Shown: piece after piece, positions 26,171-34,053 of the stretch
Position numbering within the stretch: the first letter of the stretch is position 1
Layout: each line of letters opens with the position of its first letter
Assembly (NCBI GenBank): GCA_016218825.1
Contig: JACRCV010000004.1
Location: forward strand, 1 to 57,877
DNA length: 57,877 nucleotides
Origin: Deltaproteobacteria bacterium
GTDB taxonomy: Bacteria; Myxococcota; XYA12-FULL-58-9
Direction: 5' to 3'
Made by a program: the position numbers and the translations under genes
The notes under the pieces: generated by a model
Database searches by the model: none
What the model was told of the DNA's origin: nothing
What the model saw: only the letters and a program-made list of their open reading frames with translations

Positions 26171-27652
26171 CTAAGGGGAAGGCGGGCCTTTGTGAATTTC
26201 TCCGCTGGCGTCGAAGTGGGTGATGCCGCCGCGGTCGAGGATCGACAGGGTCTCGGCGACCGCGGTCGCATCACCGACCACCACCACCGACAGCTGCGCG
26301 GGGCGAAGGTGTGCCTGCGCCACCCGCCGGACGTCCGCCACCGTCACCTTGCGGATCTCGGCGGCCACGGTGCGGAAGTAATCGAGCGGCAGGTCGTGGA
26401 GGTAGAGACTGGCGATGTTGCCGGCGATCGCGTTGACGTTCTCGAACGAGCTCGGCAGCGACAACGCGTAGCGCTCCTTGGCGCCCGCGAGCTCGTCGGC
26501 GCCGACGTCGGTGTCGCGCATCCGCGCGATCTCGCGGATCACCTCGGCGACCGCGGTGGCGGTGGCCTTGGTGACGATGCCGGCGCCGACGCCGAAGACG
26601 CCGCGGCTGCGCCAGAGCTCGAAGGACGAGAACGCGCCGTAGGTGATGCCCTTCTCCTCGCGCAGGTTCATGTTGATGCGGCTGTTGAAGACGCCGCCCA
26701 AGATCGCGTTGCACATCATCACCGGGAAGTAGTCGGGGTGCGAGCGCGACAGCCCCAGGTGGCCGACTCGGATCTCCGACTGCGGCGCGCCCGGGCGGTC
26801 GACGACCGCGATCTGCGGCGTGCCGTCCACCGCGGCGGGCGGCGGCGCCGTGACCCCGGGGCGCCCGCGCCACGCGCCCAGCTGCGCTTCGGCTTTGGCG
26901 CCCGCCTCGGCGCCGGTGTATGGGCCGACGATGACGAGCGCGGCGTTGGCGGGGCGGAGGTGGGCGGCGTAGAACCGCTCGAGATCGGCGCGGCCGAGCT
27001 TGGTGATCGCCTCGAGCTTGCCGAGCGCCGTGTGACCGTAGGGATGGCCGCCGTACAACACGGCGCGAAACACCCGGCTTGCGATTCGCGACGGGTCGTC
27101 TTGCTCCTGGCGCAACGCCGCCAGGCGCTTGCGGCGGACGCGCTCCAGCTCCTCGGGCTTGAACGCCGGGTGCATCAAGAGGTCGGCGACCACGGCGAGC
27201 ACCGCGTCGAAGTTCTCGGTCAGGGTGGTGAACGACAGCGTCATCGCGTCCTGATCGACGCTCACCGCCAGGGTCGCGCCCCGGGTCTCGAGCTCGTCGG
27301 CGATCTCGTCGGCGGTGCGGCTCTCGGTGCCGGCGCGCAGCGCCTCGGCAAGAAAGCCCGCGAGCCCCGGCAGCGCCGCCGGATCTTCGCCGGCGCCGCT
27401 CTTGATCACGATCGCGGCGCTCGCGATCGGCAGGCGGCGCCGCTCCAGCGTCAACAGCGTCAGGCCGTTGTTCAGCACCTGGCGGCCGGCCACCGGCGGC
27501 ACGAACTCCGGGAGGGCGGCGACGTGCGGCGGTTCTTCGCGCAGCGACTCGGACGCCGGCGCGGCGGCGAGCGGCGTCGGGTGGGGCGTGGTCGCCGAGC
27601 AGGCGAGGGCGGTGAAGAGCGCGGCGAGGGCGACAAGAAGGCAGCGGCTCAT
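26171..27652 (-). CDS. M16 protease-like lipoprotein, zinc site lost
   Basis: This is a 493-residue M16-fold protein with lipobox (LFTALAC). The place of the catalytic HxxEH reads GLAGFLAEAL, so no zinc site remains, while the C-terminal arginine/tyrosine region of M16 partners (RINMNLREEKGITYGAFSSF) is intact. This is the pattern of the non-catalytic subunit of M16 heterodimers. Its ATG overlaps the stop of the catalytic M16 gene (ATGA), so the two are made together and probably pair in the periplasm. Confidence 0.88.
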   Translation of the reverse strand: MSRCLLVALAALFTALACSATTPHPTPLAAAPASESLREEPPHVAALPEFVPPVAGRQVLNNGLTLLTLERRRLPIASAAIVIKSGAGEDPAALPGLAGFLAEALRAGTESRTADEIADELETRGATLAVSVDQDAMTLSFTTLTENFDAVLAVVADLLMHPAFKPEELERVRRKRLAALRQEQDDPSRIASRVFRAVLYGGHPYGHTALGKLEAITKLGRADLERFYAAHLRPANAALVIVGPYTGAEAGAKAEAQLGAWRGRPGVTAPPPAAVDGTPQIAVVDRPGAPQSEIRVGHLGLSRSHPDYFPVMMCNAILGGVFNSRINMNLREEKGITYGAFSSFELWRSRGVFGVGAGIVTKATATAVAEVIREIARMRDTDVGADELAGAKERYALSLPSSFENVNAIAGNIASLYLHDLPLDYFRTVAAEIRKVTVADVRRVAQAHLRPAQLSVVVVGDATAVAETLSILDRGGITHFDASGEIHKGPPSP

Positions 27653-28980
27653 GGCGTCGGCACCGTGACCACCACCGCGCGGTGGTCGGTCTCGAGAAGG
27701 GAGAGGGCGAAGGCGCGCACCGACTGCGGTGTCACGTCGCGGTAGCGGGCGATGTCCTTGGCGAAGAAGTCCGGCTCGCCGAGGTATTGGTTGTAGCGGT
27801 TCAACATCTCGGCGCGGCCGGAGAAGCCGCCGCTGAGCTGCAGCGCGGTGACCATGCGGGTCACGAGCTGGTTGCGGGCGCGCTCGACCTCGCGGGCGCT
27901 CGGCGCCTCCTTCTTGATGGCGTCGAGCACCGCCTGGGTCTCGGCCTCGAGCCTCGAGGCGTCGACGCCGGGTCGGCCGACGACGACCACCCGGAACACC
28001 GAGGTCAGCGCCAGCGACTCTTGGCTGACCGCGACCTGGGTGGCGATCTCGAGGTCGTAGACCAGGCGCTTGTGCAGCCGACTCGCGCGGCCGCTGCCGA
28101 GAATGAACGCCAGCACGTCGGCGTCGGCGTCCCCGGGCGCGAACGCGGGCGCTGACAGCCAGGCGAGCACCACGCGCGGCAGACCCACCGGCTCCTTGAC
28201 GACGGCGCGTCGTTCCTTGGTGATCGCCGGCGTCTCGATGTGGCGCGCGGTGGGCGTCGGGCGTCGCGGCAGGGTGCCGAAGTAGCGCTCGATCAGGGCC
28301 TTGGCGGCGTCGGCGTCGAAGTCCCCCGCCAGCACCAAGGTGGCGTTGGCCGGTGAGTAGTAACGGTTGAAGAAGTCGCGGACGTCGTCCAGGGTCGCGG
28401 CCTTGAGGTCGTCCATCGAGCCGATGACGTCGCCGAAGTAGGGGTGCTCGGGAGGGAACAGGGTCTGCATCACCTTCTCGTCCGAGAGCCCGTACGGGGT
28501 GTTCTCGACCGACTGGCGGCGCTCGTTCATCACGACGTCGCGCTGGTTGTCGAGCTTCGCCTGCGTGAGGGTGTCGAGGAGGAAGCCCATCCGGTCGCTC
28601 TCGAGCCAGAGGGCCAGCGGCAGCTGGTTCGCGGGGACGTTCTCCAGGTAGTTGGTGCGGTCGAAGTCGGTGGTGCCGTTCACCAGGCTCGCGCCTGCCG
28701 ACTCCAGGCGCTTGAAGTGCTCGTCGTCTTTGACGTGCTTCGAGCCCTGGAACATCAGGTGCTCGAAGAGGTGCGCGAAGCCGGTGCGGCCGGGTGCCTC
28801 GTTCTTCGGGCCGGCGTGGTACCAGATGTTCACCGCGACCACCGGCAGGTCGTGGTCCTGGTGCAAGATGACCTCGAGGCCGTTTTGCGCCAGGACATAG
28901 CGCTCGTACGGGATCGTGAGGGGCGCGGCGTCCGGGGCCGCGAACAGCCCCACGAGGATAGGAAGGGCGGCGAAGATCAT
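27649..28980 (-). CDS. M16-family zinc protease, catalytic subunit
   Basis: This is a 443-residue exported M16 protease. The inverted zinc motif HLFEH (His70, Glu73, His74) and the downstream Glu in VVMNERR are present. The N-terminus is a signal peptide (FAALPILVGLFAAPDA). The ATG at 28980 is preferred over a GTG two codons earlier. The gene starts only 26 bases after the tRNA-Leu gene with no terminator between, so it is probably read from the tRNA promoter. The partner is the zinc-less M16 protein encoded next. Confidence 0.9.
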   Translation of the reverse strand: MIFAALPILVGLFAAPDAAPLTIPYERYVLAQNGLEVILHQDHDLPVVAVNIWYHAGPKNEAPGRTGFAHLFEHLMFQGSKHVKDDEHFKRLESAGASLVNGTTDFDRTNYLENVPANQLPLALWLESDRMGFLLDTLTQAKLDNQRDVVMNERRQSVENTPYGLSDEKVMQTLFPPEHPYFGDVIGSMDDLKAATLDDVRDFFNRYYSPANATLVLAGDFDADAAKALIERYFGTLPRRPTPTARHIETPAITKERRAVVKEPVGLPRVVLAWLSAPAFAPGDADADVLAFILGSGRASRLHKRLVYDLEIATQVAVSQESLALTSVFRVVVVGRPGVDASRLEAETQAVLDAIKKEAPSAREVERARNQLVTRMVTALQLSGGFSGRAEMLNRYNQYLGEPDFFAKDIARYRDVTPQSVRAFALSLLETDHRAVVVTVPTP

Positions 28981-29006
28981 GGGCACTACTTTGGTGAGTG
29001 GATGTT

Positions 29007-29093
29007 TGGTGCCCGGGAAAGGACTCGAACCTTCACGGAGTTGCCCCCACTAGGACCTGAACCTAGCGCGTCTGCCAGTTCCGCCACCCGGGC
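29007..29093 (-). tRNA. tRNA-Leu (CAG)
   Basis: This is an 87-nt class II tRNA with encoded CCA. The acceptor stem GCCCGGG/CCCGGGC is perfect, the D-arm has GGCGGAACTGGCAGACGC, the anticodon loop TTCAGGT sits on a CTAGG/CCTAG stem giving anticodon CAG, the long variable arm is GGGGGCAACTCC, and the T-arm contains GGTTCGAGTCC. It would read CUG codons. Confidence 0.95.
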
Positions 29094-29103
29094 ACCGGCG
29101 CGC

Positions 29104-29133
29104 CTTATAGCGGTAGGTGCCGAGCCAGGTCAA
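29104..29133 (-). promoter_or_regulatory. sigma70-type promoter of tRNA-Leu
   Basis: On the minus strand TTGACC (29133-29128) and TATAAG (29109-29104) are separated by 18 bases, and the tRNA starts 10 bases past the -10 element. It probably also drives the M16-M16-CAP operon. Confidence 0.6.
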
Positions 29134-29254
29134 TGTGCGTTCGCGCCTCTCGGTTGGATTAGCCGCCGGGTCGCGGCTCGATACCGCGCCGCGGCGGCCG
29201 CGCCCTTTCGAATTGACGCCGATGGAGGAGTCGTGTTGCCTCTTGACGGTGAGA

Positions 29255-30346
29255 ATGATCGGCAGAGATCTGGTCGCGGTCATCGGTCTGGTCGCGGCCG
29301 GCTGCGCGGTGACGCCGACGCCGTGCCGCTACGACGCCGGCGCCGGGACTTGTCCCATCTGTCGCATCGACCGCGAGCTGCGGTCTCTGGGCGAGGTCGC
29401 GCCCGCGCCGCACTTGAAGAAGGCGCCCGACGACGCGACCCGCGGGCTCTGGACCGGCAAGAACCTGCAGGCCGAGCCCCCGAACCCGCAGCTCTACATG
29501 GGCTGCCGGCCGTGCGACTGCGCCACCAACAACGCGCTCGAGCCTTGGGACGAGTGGCAGGCGCAAAACGCTCGGGCCTTCTTCAAGCTGCGGGGGGCGA
29601 GCGCGCCCTATCCGGTGGCGATCGTACCGGGCTTTCACTCCGGCGGTGCGATCGCGCGCTACCGCCTGCGGATCGGGCTGCGGCTGTTGAGGAACGGCTG
29701 GGTCGCGGCGCTCATCCTCTCCGGGGGACATCGGCGCAGCGGCCACAACGAGGCCCGCTACCTCTACGAGGAGGCGTTGCGCATGGCCTCCGATCTCCAC
29801 GTCGACGTCCGCGACCGTTTGTTCCTCGAGCCCTGCGCCTGCCATACGCTCACCAACCTGCGCAACAGCCTGCGGTTGATGGCGGCGATGGGGCTGCCGC
29901 ACGGGCTGTTCATCTCCGACGCGCAGATGACCGGACAGGCGGCGCTGTTCGGCGCCGACCTCGACACCATCGTCGCCGAGGACCTCAAGTGCCCCGTCGG
30001 GCGGGTGTCGTTCTTGCTCGGCTACACACCGCTCCCGCGGGTGACCGATCGCGGCAGCGGTTGTCGGGCGCCGTTGTCGTGGTCGAACAACCCGATCGCG
30101 TTCATGTTCCCGAACAAGCGCCTGTCGATCTTCTGGGTCAGTCCACGCTTGCCGGTCGGCGATACGGTCCACACCGCCCTCGAGTGCGGTCACGGCAGTC
30201 GCAAGCTCTTGGACTGCGAGCCCGACAACCAGGACGCCGAGCTCGACGGCTGTCTGCCGCTGTTGGGCCGCACCGATCTCGCCTGCAAGGCGTGGGAAGG
30301 ATCGCTCGCCGCGCCCGAGGCCGGCGACAACGACGATCTGCGCTGA
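29255..30346 (+). CDS. DUF218 (YdcF/SanA-like) lipoprotein
   Basis: This is a 363-residue protein with lipobox (GLVAAGC). The DUF218 pattern is present: a YPVAIVPGF strand, ARYRLRIGLRLLRNG, LILSGGHRRSGHNEARYLYEEAL and the later TLTNLRNSLRLM. DUF218 proteins such as SanA affect envelope integrity, and YdcF binds S-adenosylmethionine; the true function is unsettled. An N-terminal Cys-rich stretch (TCPICRIDRE, MGCRPCDC) is unusual for the family and may form disulfides or bind metal. The ATG at 29255 precedes the lipobox at proper distance; a start at 29222 is possible. Confidence 0.72.
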   Translation: MIGRDLVAVIGLVAAGCAVTPTPCRYDAGAGTCPICRIDRELRSLGEVAPAPHLKKAPDDATRGLWTGKNLQAEPPNPQLYMGCRPCDCATNNALEPWDEWQAQNARAFFKLRGASAPYPVAIVPGFHSGGAIARYRLRIGLRLLRNGWVAALILSGGHRRSGHNEARYLYEEALRMASDLHVDVRDRLFLEPCACHTLTNLRNSLRLMAAMGLPHGLFISDAQMTGQAALFGADLDTIVAEDLKCPVGRVSFLLGYTPLPRVTDRGSGCRAPLSWSNNPIAFMFPNKRLSIFWVSPRLPVGDTVHTALECGHGSRKLLDCEPDNQDAELDGCLPLLGRTDLACKAWEGSLAAPEAGDNDDLR

Positions 30347-30401
30347 GGTCGCCGAGCCCCCTTCTTTGCAGCAGGGAGGAGGCGCGATCGCGTCGCACGG
30401 G

Positions 30402-30431
30402 TTGCGGTGAGTCGGGTGGGTCGGGTATGTT
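30402..30431 (+). promoter_or_regulatory. promoter with leaderless start
   Basis: TTGCGG (30402-30407), an 18-base spacer and TATGTT (30426-30431) are followed after 6 bases by the ATG at 30438. The expected transcript start would fall on the A of the start codon, so the mRNA may have no leader; no ribosome site is present. Confidence 0.4.
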
Positions 30432-30437
30432 GGCGGC

Positions 30438-30755
30438 ATGTTCGTGGAAGGGGAAGTCGAAATCAAGGTCAAGGACCGGGCGACGGCGGTGCTCGACGAG
30501 CACGGCCTGAAGCTCTGGGTGCAGCGCTCGTTCAAGGACTTGAGCTGCTATCGGATCTCCAACTTCAAACAGGCGCCCGACAAGACCATCCGCGCGGTGG
30601 TGGCGCTGAAGATCGACGCGTTGCCCGACAACGAGCGCACCCTGATCCAAACGCACTCCAACGACGTGGGGTTGCTGCGCTCGTTCATGGAGAAGATGTT
30701 CGCCGGCAAGGGGAGCTGCCGCGCCATCGGCGATCCGAAGCTCCGCGAGAGCTAG
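30438..30755 (+). CDS. conserved small protein, unknown
   Basis: This is a 105-residue soluble protein of alternating strands and helices (EGEVEIKVKDRATAVLDEH, ALKIDALPDNERTLIQTHS). No known domain was recognised and there is no signal peptide. It appears to be the first gene of a three-gene unit ending in the cyclic-nucleotide receptor, which suggests a regulatory context. The start at 30438 lacks a ribosome site but fits a leaderless transcript. Confidence 0.6.
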   Translation: MFVEGEVEIKVKDRATAVLDEHGLKLWVQRSFKDLSCYRISNFKQAPDKTIRAVVALKIDALPDNERTLIQTHSNDVGLLRSFMEKMFAGKGSCRAIGDPKLRES

Positions 30756-30775
30756 CCGAGTCGGGGCGCCCCTCC

Positions 30776-31057
30776 ATGCACATGGAGAAGATCGCCCGCA
30801 TGCTGCGCCGACGCCCGCCCCAGGGACGTTTTCGCGAGCAGCTCTTCTGGCTGGTCGACATCATCTACGCCTGCAAAGCGAGCGGTGACAAGCTCCTGGT
30901 GGCCGAGGCGCGGCTGGTCGAGGACGCTCTCGGTCGCTTGGGTGAATACCTGGAGACCGGGGAGGCGGCGGCGCTCGAGGACGCGACCACGCAGGTAGAG
31001 CAGTTCGCGCGCGTGGTCACCGCCGCGGTGGCGAGCGTCAGCGCGGACAAGGAGTAG
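30776..31057 (+). CDS. small helical protein, unknown
   Basis: This is a 93-residue, mainly helical protein (MLRRRPPQGRFREQLFWLVD, LVEDALGRLGEYLETGEAAA). There is no signal and no known domain. The ATG at 30776 has little ribosome-site support; ATG 30782 is the alternative. It ends 3 bases before the cyclic-nucleotide receptor gene and is probably cotranscribed and functionally tied to it. Confidence 0.55.
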   Translation: MHMEKIARMLRRRPPQGRFREQLFWLVDIIYACKASGDKLLVAEARLVEDALGRLGEYLETGEAAALEDATTQVEQFARVVTAAVASVSADKE

Positions 31058-31060
31058 CCG

Positions 31061-32383
31061 ATGGCGGCCAACGCGTTGCAGGTCTTCGAGGCGGCGGAAG
31101 CCGCGTTGCGCACCGGGCGCTACCCCGAGGCGTTGCAGGGCTATCTGCAGTGCGTGCGCGCGGTGCCGGAGTTCTGGCGGGCGCGTTTCCGGGTCGCCGA
31201 CACCCTGTTGAACTTCAAGGCTCATCTGCAGGCGCTCGAGATCTACAAGGCCGTCGGCTGGCACGCGATCAAGGCCGGTCAGCCGCTGCAGGGGCTCGTC
31301 GCGATCAAGATGGCGGCGGCGATGGACAAGAGCATCCTCGAGGCGGTCGAGGTCATCGCCGAGCTGTACTCGCGCGACTCGGATCGGGTGATGGCGAGCG
31401 GCGAGCCACCGGCGCGTCGCTTGCCGACCGTGAAGGACGCCGTGGCGCCGTTGCCGCCGCTCGCGCCTGCGGATCTCTTGGCGACCGCGGCGAATGAGGC
31501 GGCCGACACCGAGGCGATCGCGAAGTACCCCGACCGGCTGCCCGCGATCCCGCTGTTCAGCTTCTTGGACGAAGACGCGTTCGTCTCGGTCTTGGAGAGC
31601 CTGCAGCTCAAGCGCTTCGTGGCCGGGCAGAAGGTCATCGAAGAGGGCCAACCGGGTGACTCGTTCTTTATCCTCGCCGAAGGCTTCGTCGAGGTGTCAA
31701 GGCGCGCGGCCGACAAGGTCGTCAAGATCGCGAAGCTGCATCCGGGCGCGGTGTTCGGCGAGATGGCGCTGATCTCCAAGGCGCCGCGCACCGCGACGGT
31801 CGTGGCGCTCTCCGACTGCGATCTGCTCGAGCTCAAGCGCGCCTCTCTCGAGCACCAGGCGCAGAAGCTCGCGAGCATCACCCAGGCGCTCAAGGACTTC
31901 ACCAACGAGCGCTTCCTGACCAACCTGACGTCGACGAGCCCGATCTTCAAGCCCTTCCCGCGCTCGATGCGGATCGAGATCATCAAGCGCTTCCAGGACT
32001 TTCCGGTCGATCCGGGCGACGAGCTGATCGGCGAGGGCGAGCCGGGTCAGGGGCTCTATCTCATCCTCAAGGGCGGCGTCGACGTGACCAAGAAGGACGC
32101 GAGCGGCCAGGTCGTTCGCCTGGCGCAGCTCAAGGAGGGCGACGTCTTCGGCGAGATCTCGCTGCTGCAAGACTCGCCGACCACCGCCACCTGCACCGCG
32201 ACGATGCGCGGCGATCTGAAGTTCCTGCCGAAGCGCGAGTTCGCGTCGCTGATGGCGCGGCACCCCGAGCTCAGGGGCGAGCTGGCGAAGATCACCACCG
32301 AGCGCTTGCAGAAGACCAAGCAGATGATGGCCGCGGACGACAGCTTCGAGATGATCGAAGACGACGACCTGATCATGCTGTAG
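31061..32383 (+). CDS. TPR plus double cyclic-nucleotide-binding protein
   Basis: This 440-residue soluble receptor has TPR-like helices at residues 1-80 (RTGRYPEALQGYLQCVRAVPE), a linker, then two cNMP-binding domains at about 160-275 and 285-400. The first phosphate-binding cassette is FGEMALISKAPRTATVVAL, with the Glu and Arg expected for cAMP or cGMP binding. The second is FGEISLLQDSPTTATCTA, where the key Arg is Thr, so it may not bind nucleotide. No DNA-binding or kinase domain is present; the acidic tail ends DDDLIML. It probably works by protein contacts, perhaps with the two small proteins upstream. Confidence 0.82.
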   Translation: MAANALQVFEAAEAALRTGRYPEALQGYLQCVRAVPEFWRARFRVADTLLNFKAHLQALEIYKAVGWHAIKAGQPLQGLVAIKMAAAMDKSILEAVEVIAELYSRDSDRVMASGEPPARRLPTVKDAVAPLPPLAPADLLATAANEAADTEAIAKYPDRLPAIPLFSFLDEDAFVSVLESLQLKRFVAGQKVIEEGQPGDSFFILAEGFVEVSRRAADKVVKIAKLHPGAVFGEMALISKAPRTATVVALSDCDLLELKRASLEHQAQKLASITQALKDFTNERFLTNLTSTSPIFKPFPRSMRIEIIKRFQDFPVDPGDELIGEGEPGQGLYLILKGGVDVTKKDASGQVVRLAQLKEGDVFGEISLLQDSPTTATCTATMRGDLKFLPKREFASLMARHPELRGELAKITTERLQKTKQMMAADDSFEMIEDDDLIML

Positions 32384-32419
32384 GCACAGCGGCGGCGTCC
32401 GCTCGCCGTTGTCCTCGAC

Positions 32420-33427
32420 TCAGGCCGGGACGCTGTCGCGGGGCAGGGCGTGGATCACGATGCCGGCGAGCGCGTCGATGAACGCCGGGCGGACGCCGAC
32501 CACCGGGGCGCGCTCGAAGCGCGCGACGCCGGCGCGGTGGGCCACCGCCTTGAGCTCGACGTCGAGCTCGTAGAGGGTCTCGATGTGGTCGGAGACGAAC
32601 GACAGCGGCACCACGAGCAGGCGCTTGACCCCGTCGTTGCCGAGCTTCTTGACGGTCTCGATGGTGGACGGCCCGAGCCAGCGGGCCGGCCCGACCCGGC
32701 TCTGAAACGCCAGGTGGTGGGGCGGCGGACGCTCGAGGCGCGAGAGCACCGCCGCCACCGTCTGCTCGACGTGTGACGGATAGGGGTCACCGCCGCGCAC
32801 CAGCGCCATCGGCAGCGAGTGGGCCGAGAACACCACCTGGACGTCGGCGCGGCCGGCGCCGAAGCGCGCCAACCCTTCCTCGACGCACTCGGCCTGCGCC
32901 GCGACGTAGCCGCTGTCGGTGGGGTAGGCGGACACCGTGACCAGCCGGGTCGCCTCCGGGATGGTCAGCTCTCGCCCGAGCTCGTCGAGGCTGCTCTTCG
33001 AGGTCGCACAGGAGTACTGCGGGTAGAGAGGCAGCGCCACCCAGGTCGCCTCCGAGGAGGTCAGGCGGGCGTGCGCCAGCGCCTCTGCCACTCGGGGCGG
33101 TGCGTAGCGCATCGCGACCAGCACCTCGGCTTCGACGCCGGACGCGACGAGCCGCGCCTGGAGGGCCGCCGCCTGGGCCTCGGTGTTGTCGCACAGCGGC
33201 GAGCCGCCGCCCAGACGCCGATAGATCGGCGTCACCTTCGGCGTGCGGCGTTTGGCGATGAAACGGGCGAGGCGCGGCCGGAGCCAGTCCGGGGCCGGCA
33301 ACACGTCTTCGAGGAGGTTCACGAGGAAGGGCTCGATGTCGGCGAGGGTCTCAGGGCCGCCCAGCTGCATCAGGAAGACACAGACCCGGCGGGGCTTTCG
33401 CTCCGAGTCCAAGCTCGTGGACGCCAT
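32420..33427 (-). CDS. hemH: ferrochelatase
   Basis: This is a 335-residue protein. The start VCVFLMQLGGPETLADIEPFL, the middle MRYAPPRVAEAL, and the active-site SAHSLPM (His203) followed by the conserved QSRVGPARWLGPST are diagnostic. It inserts ferrous iron into protoporphyrin IX (or coproporphyrin) in the last steps of heme synthesis. It stands alone, divergent from the thioesterase gene and convergent with the cyclic-nucleotide receptor gene. Confidence 0.93.
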   Translation of the reverse strand: MASTSLDSERKPRRVCVFLMQLGGPETLADIEPFLVNLLEDVLPAPDWLRPRLARFIAKRRTPKVTPIYRRLGGGSPLCDNTEAQAAALQARLVASGVEAEVLVAMRYAPPRVAEALAHARLTSSEATWVALPLYPQYSCATSKSSLDELGRELTIPEATRLVTVSAYPTDSGYVAAQAECVEEGLARFGAGRADVQVVFSAHSLPMALVRGGDPYPSHVEQTVAAVLSRLERPPPHHLAFQSRVGPARWLGPSTIETVKKLGNDGVKRLLVVPLSFVSDHIETLYELDVELKAVAHRAGVARFERAPVVGVRPAFIDALAGIVIHALPRDSVPA

Positions 33428-33546
33428 GCGGGACGGCTTCTATACCCGCGTCTTAGAGGACGCAACGCCGCTGCGGCGACGGTTTCGGCGTGGCGTGCTC
33501 GGGGCAGATCTGGCACAAAGGGGGCCGTCTTTGGCGACGAGGTGCG

Positions 33547-34050
33547 ATGATGCTGGGCAAAGCGTTTGTCGATCGGGCGCTGGCGATGATTCCGGCGGCG
33601 CTCAAAGCGACGTTGTTCGTGCGCGGCCTGGGGCTCGCCAAGGTGCCGCTGTTGTTCTTGTGCCAGCCGGTCGTCGAGGAGATCGGCGACGAGCGCTGCG
33701 TGGTCCGCATCCCGCTCAACTTCGTGACCAAGAACCACCTGCGCTCGATGTACATCGGGGTGTTGGCGATCGGCGCCGACGTGACCGGCGGCATCATGGC
33801 GGTCGAGCAGGTGCGCCGTGCCGGTCGACCGGTGGACGTGCTGTTCAAAGATCTGAAGGCCGAGTTCTTGAAGCGGCCCACGGCCGCGGTCCGTTTCACC
33901 TGCGCCGACGGGCAGGCGATCCGCGCCGCGGTCGCAGTCGGCATCGAGACCGGCAAGCGCCAAAACGTGCCGCTGCACGTCTCCGCCACCGTCGGCGACC
34001 AGGAAGTGGCGCGCTTCGACATGACCTTGACCCTGAAGCGGCGCGACTGA
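33547..34050 (+). CDS. DUF4442 hot-dog thioesterase-like protein
   Basis: This is a 167-residue PaaI/DUF4442-type hot-dog protein. Landmarks are VRIPLNFVTKNHLRSMYIG, then GIMAVEQVRRAGRPVDVLFKD and a basic C-terminus. Relatives are putative acyl-CoA thioesterases; the catalytic pattern is not certain here. GAGGTG precedes the ATG at 33547. The MATE transporter gene starts 3 bases later. Confidence 0.75.
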   Translation: MMLGKAFVDRALAMIPAALKATLFVRGLGLAKVPLLFLCQPVVEEIGDERCVVRIPLNFVTKNHLRSMYIGVLAIGADVTGGIMAVEQVRRAGRPVDVLFKDLKAEFLKRPTAAVRFTCADGQAIRAAVAVGIETGKRQNVPLHVSATVGDQEVARFDMTLTLKRRD

Positions 34051-34053
34051 CCG

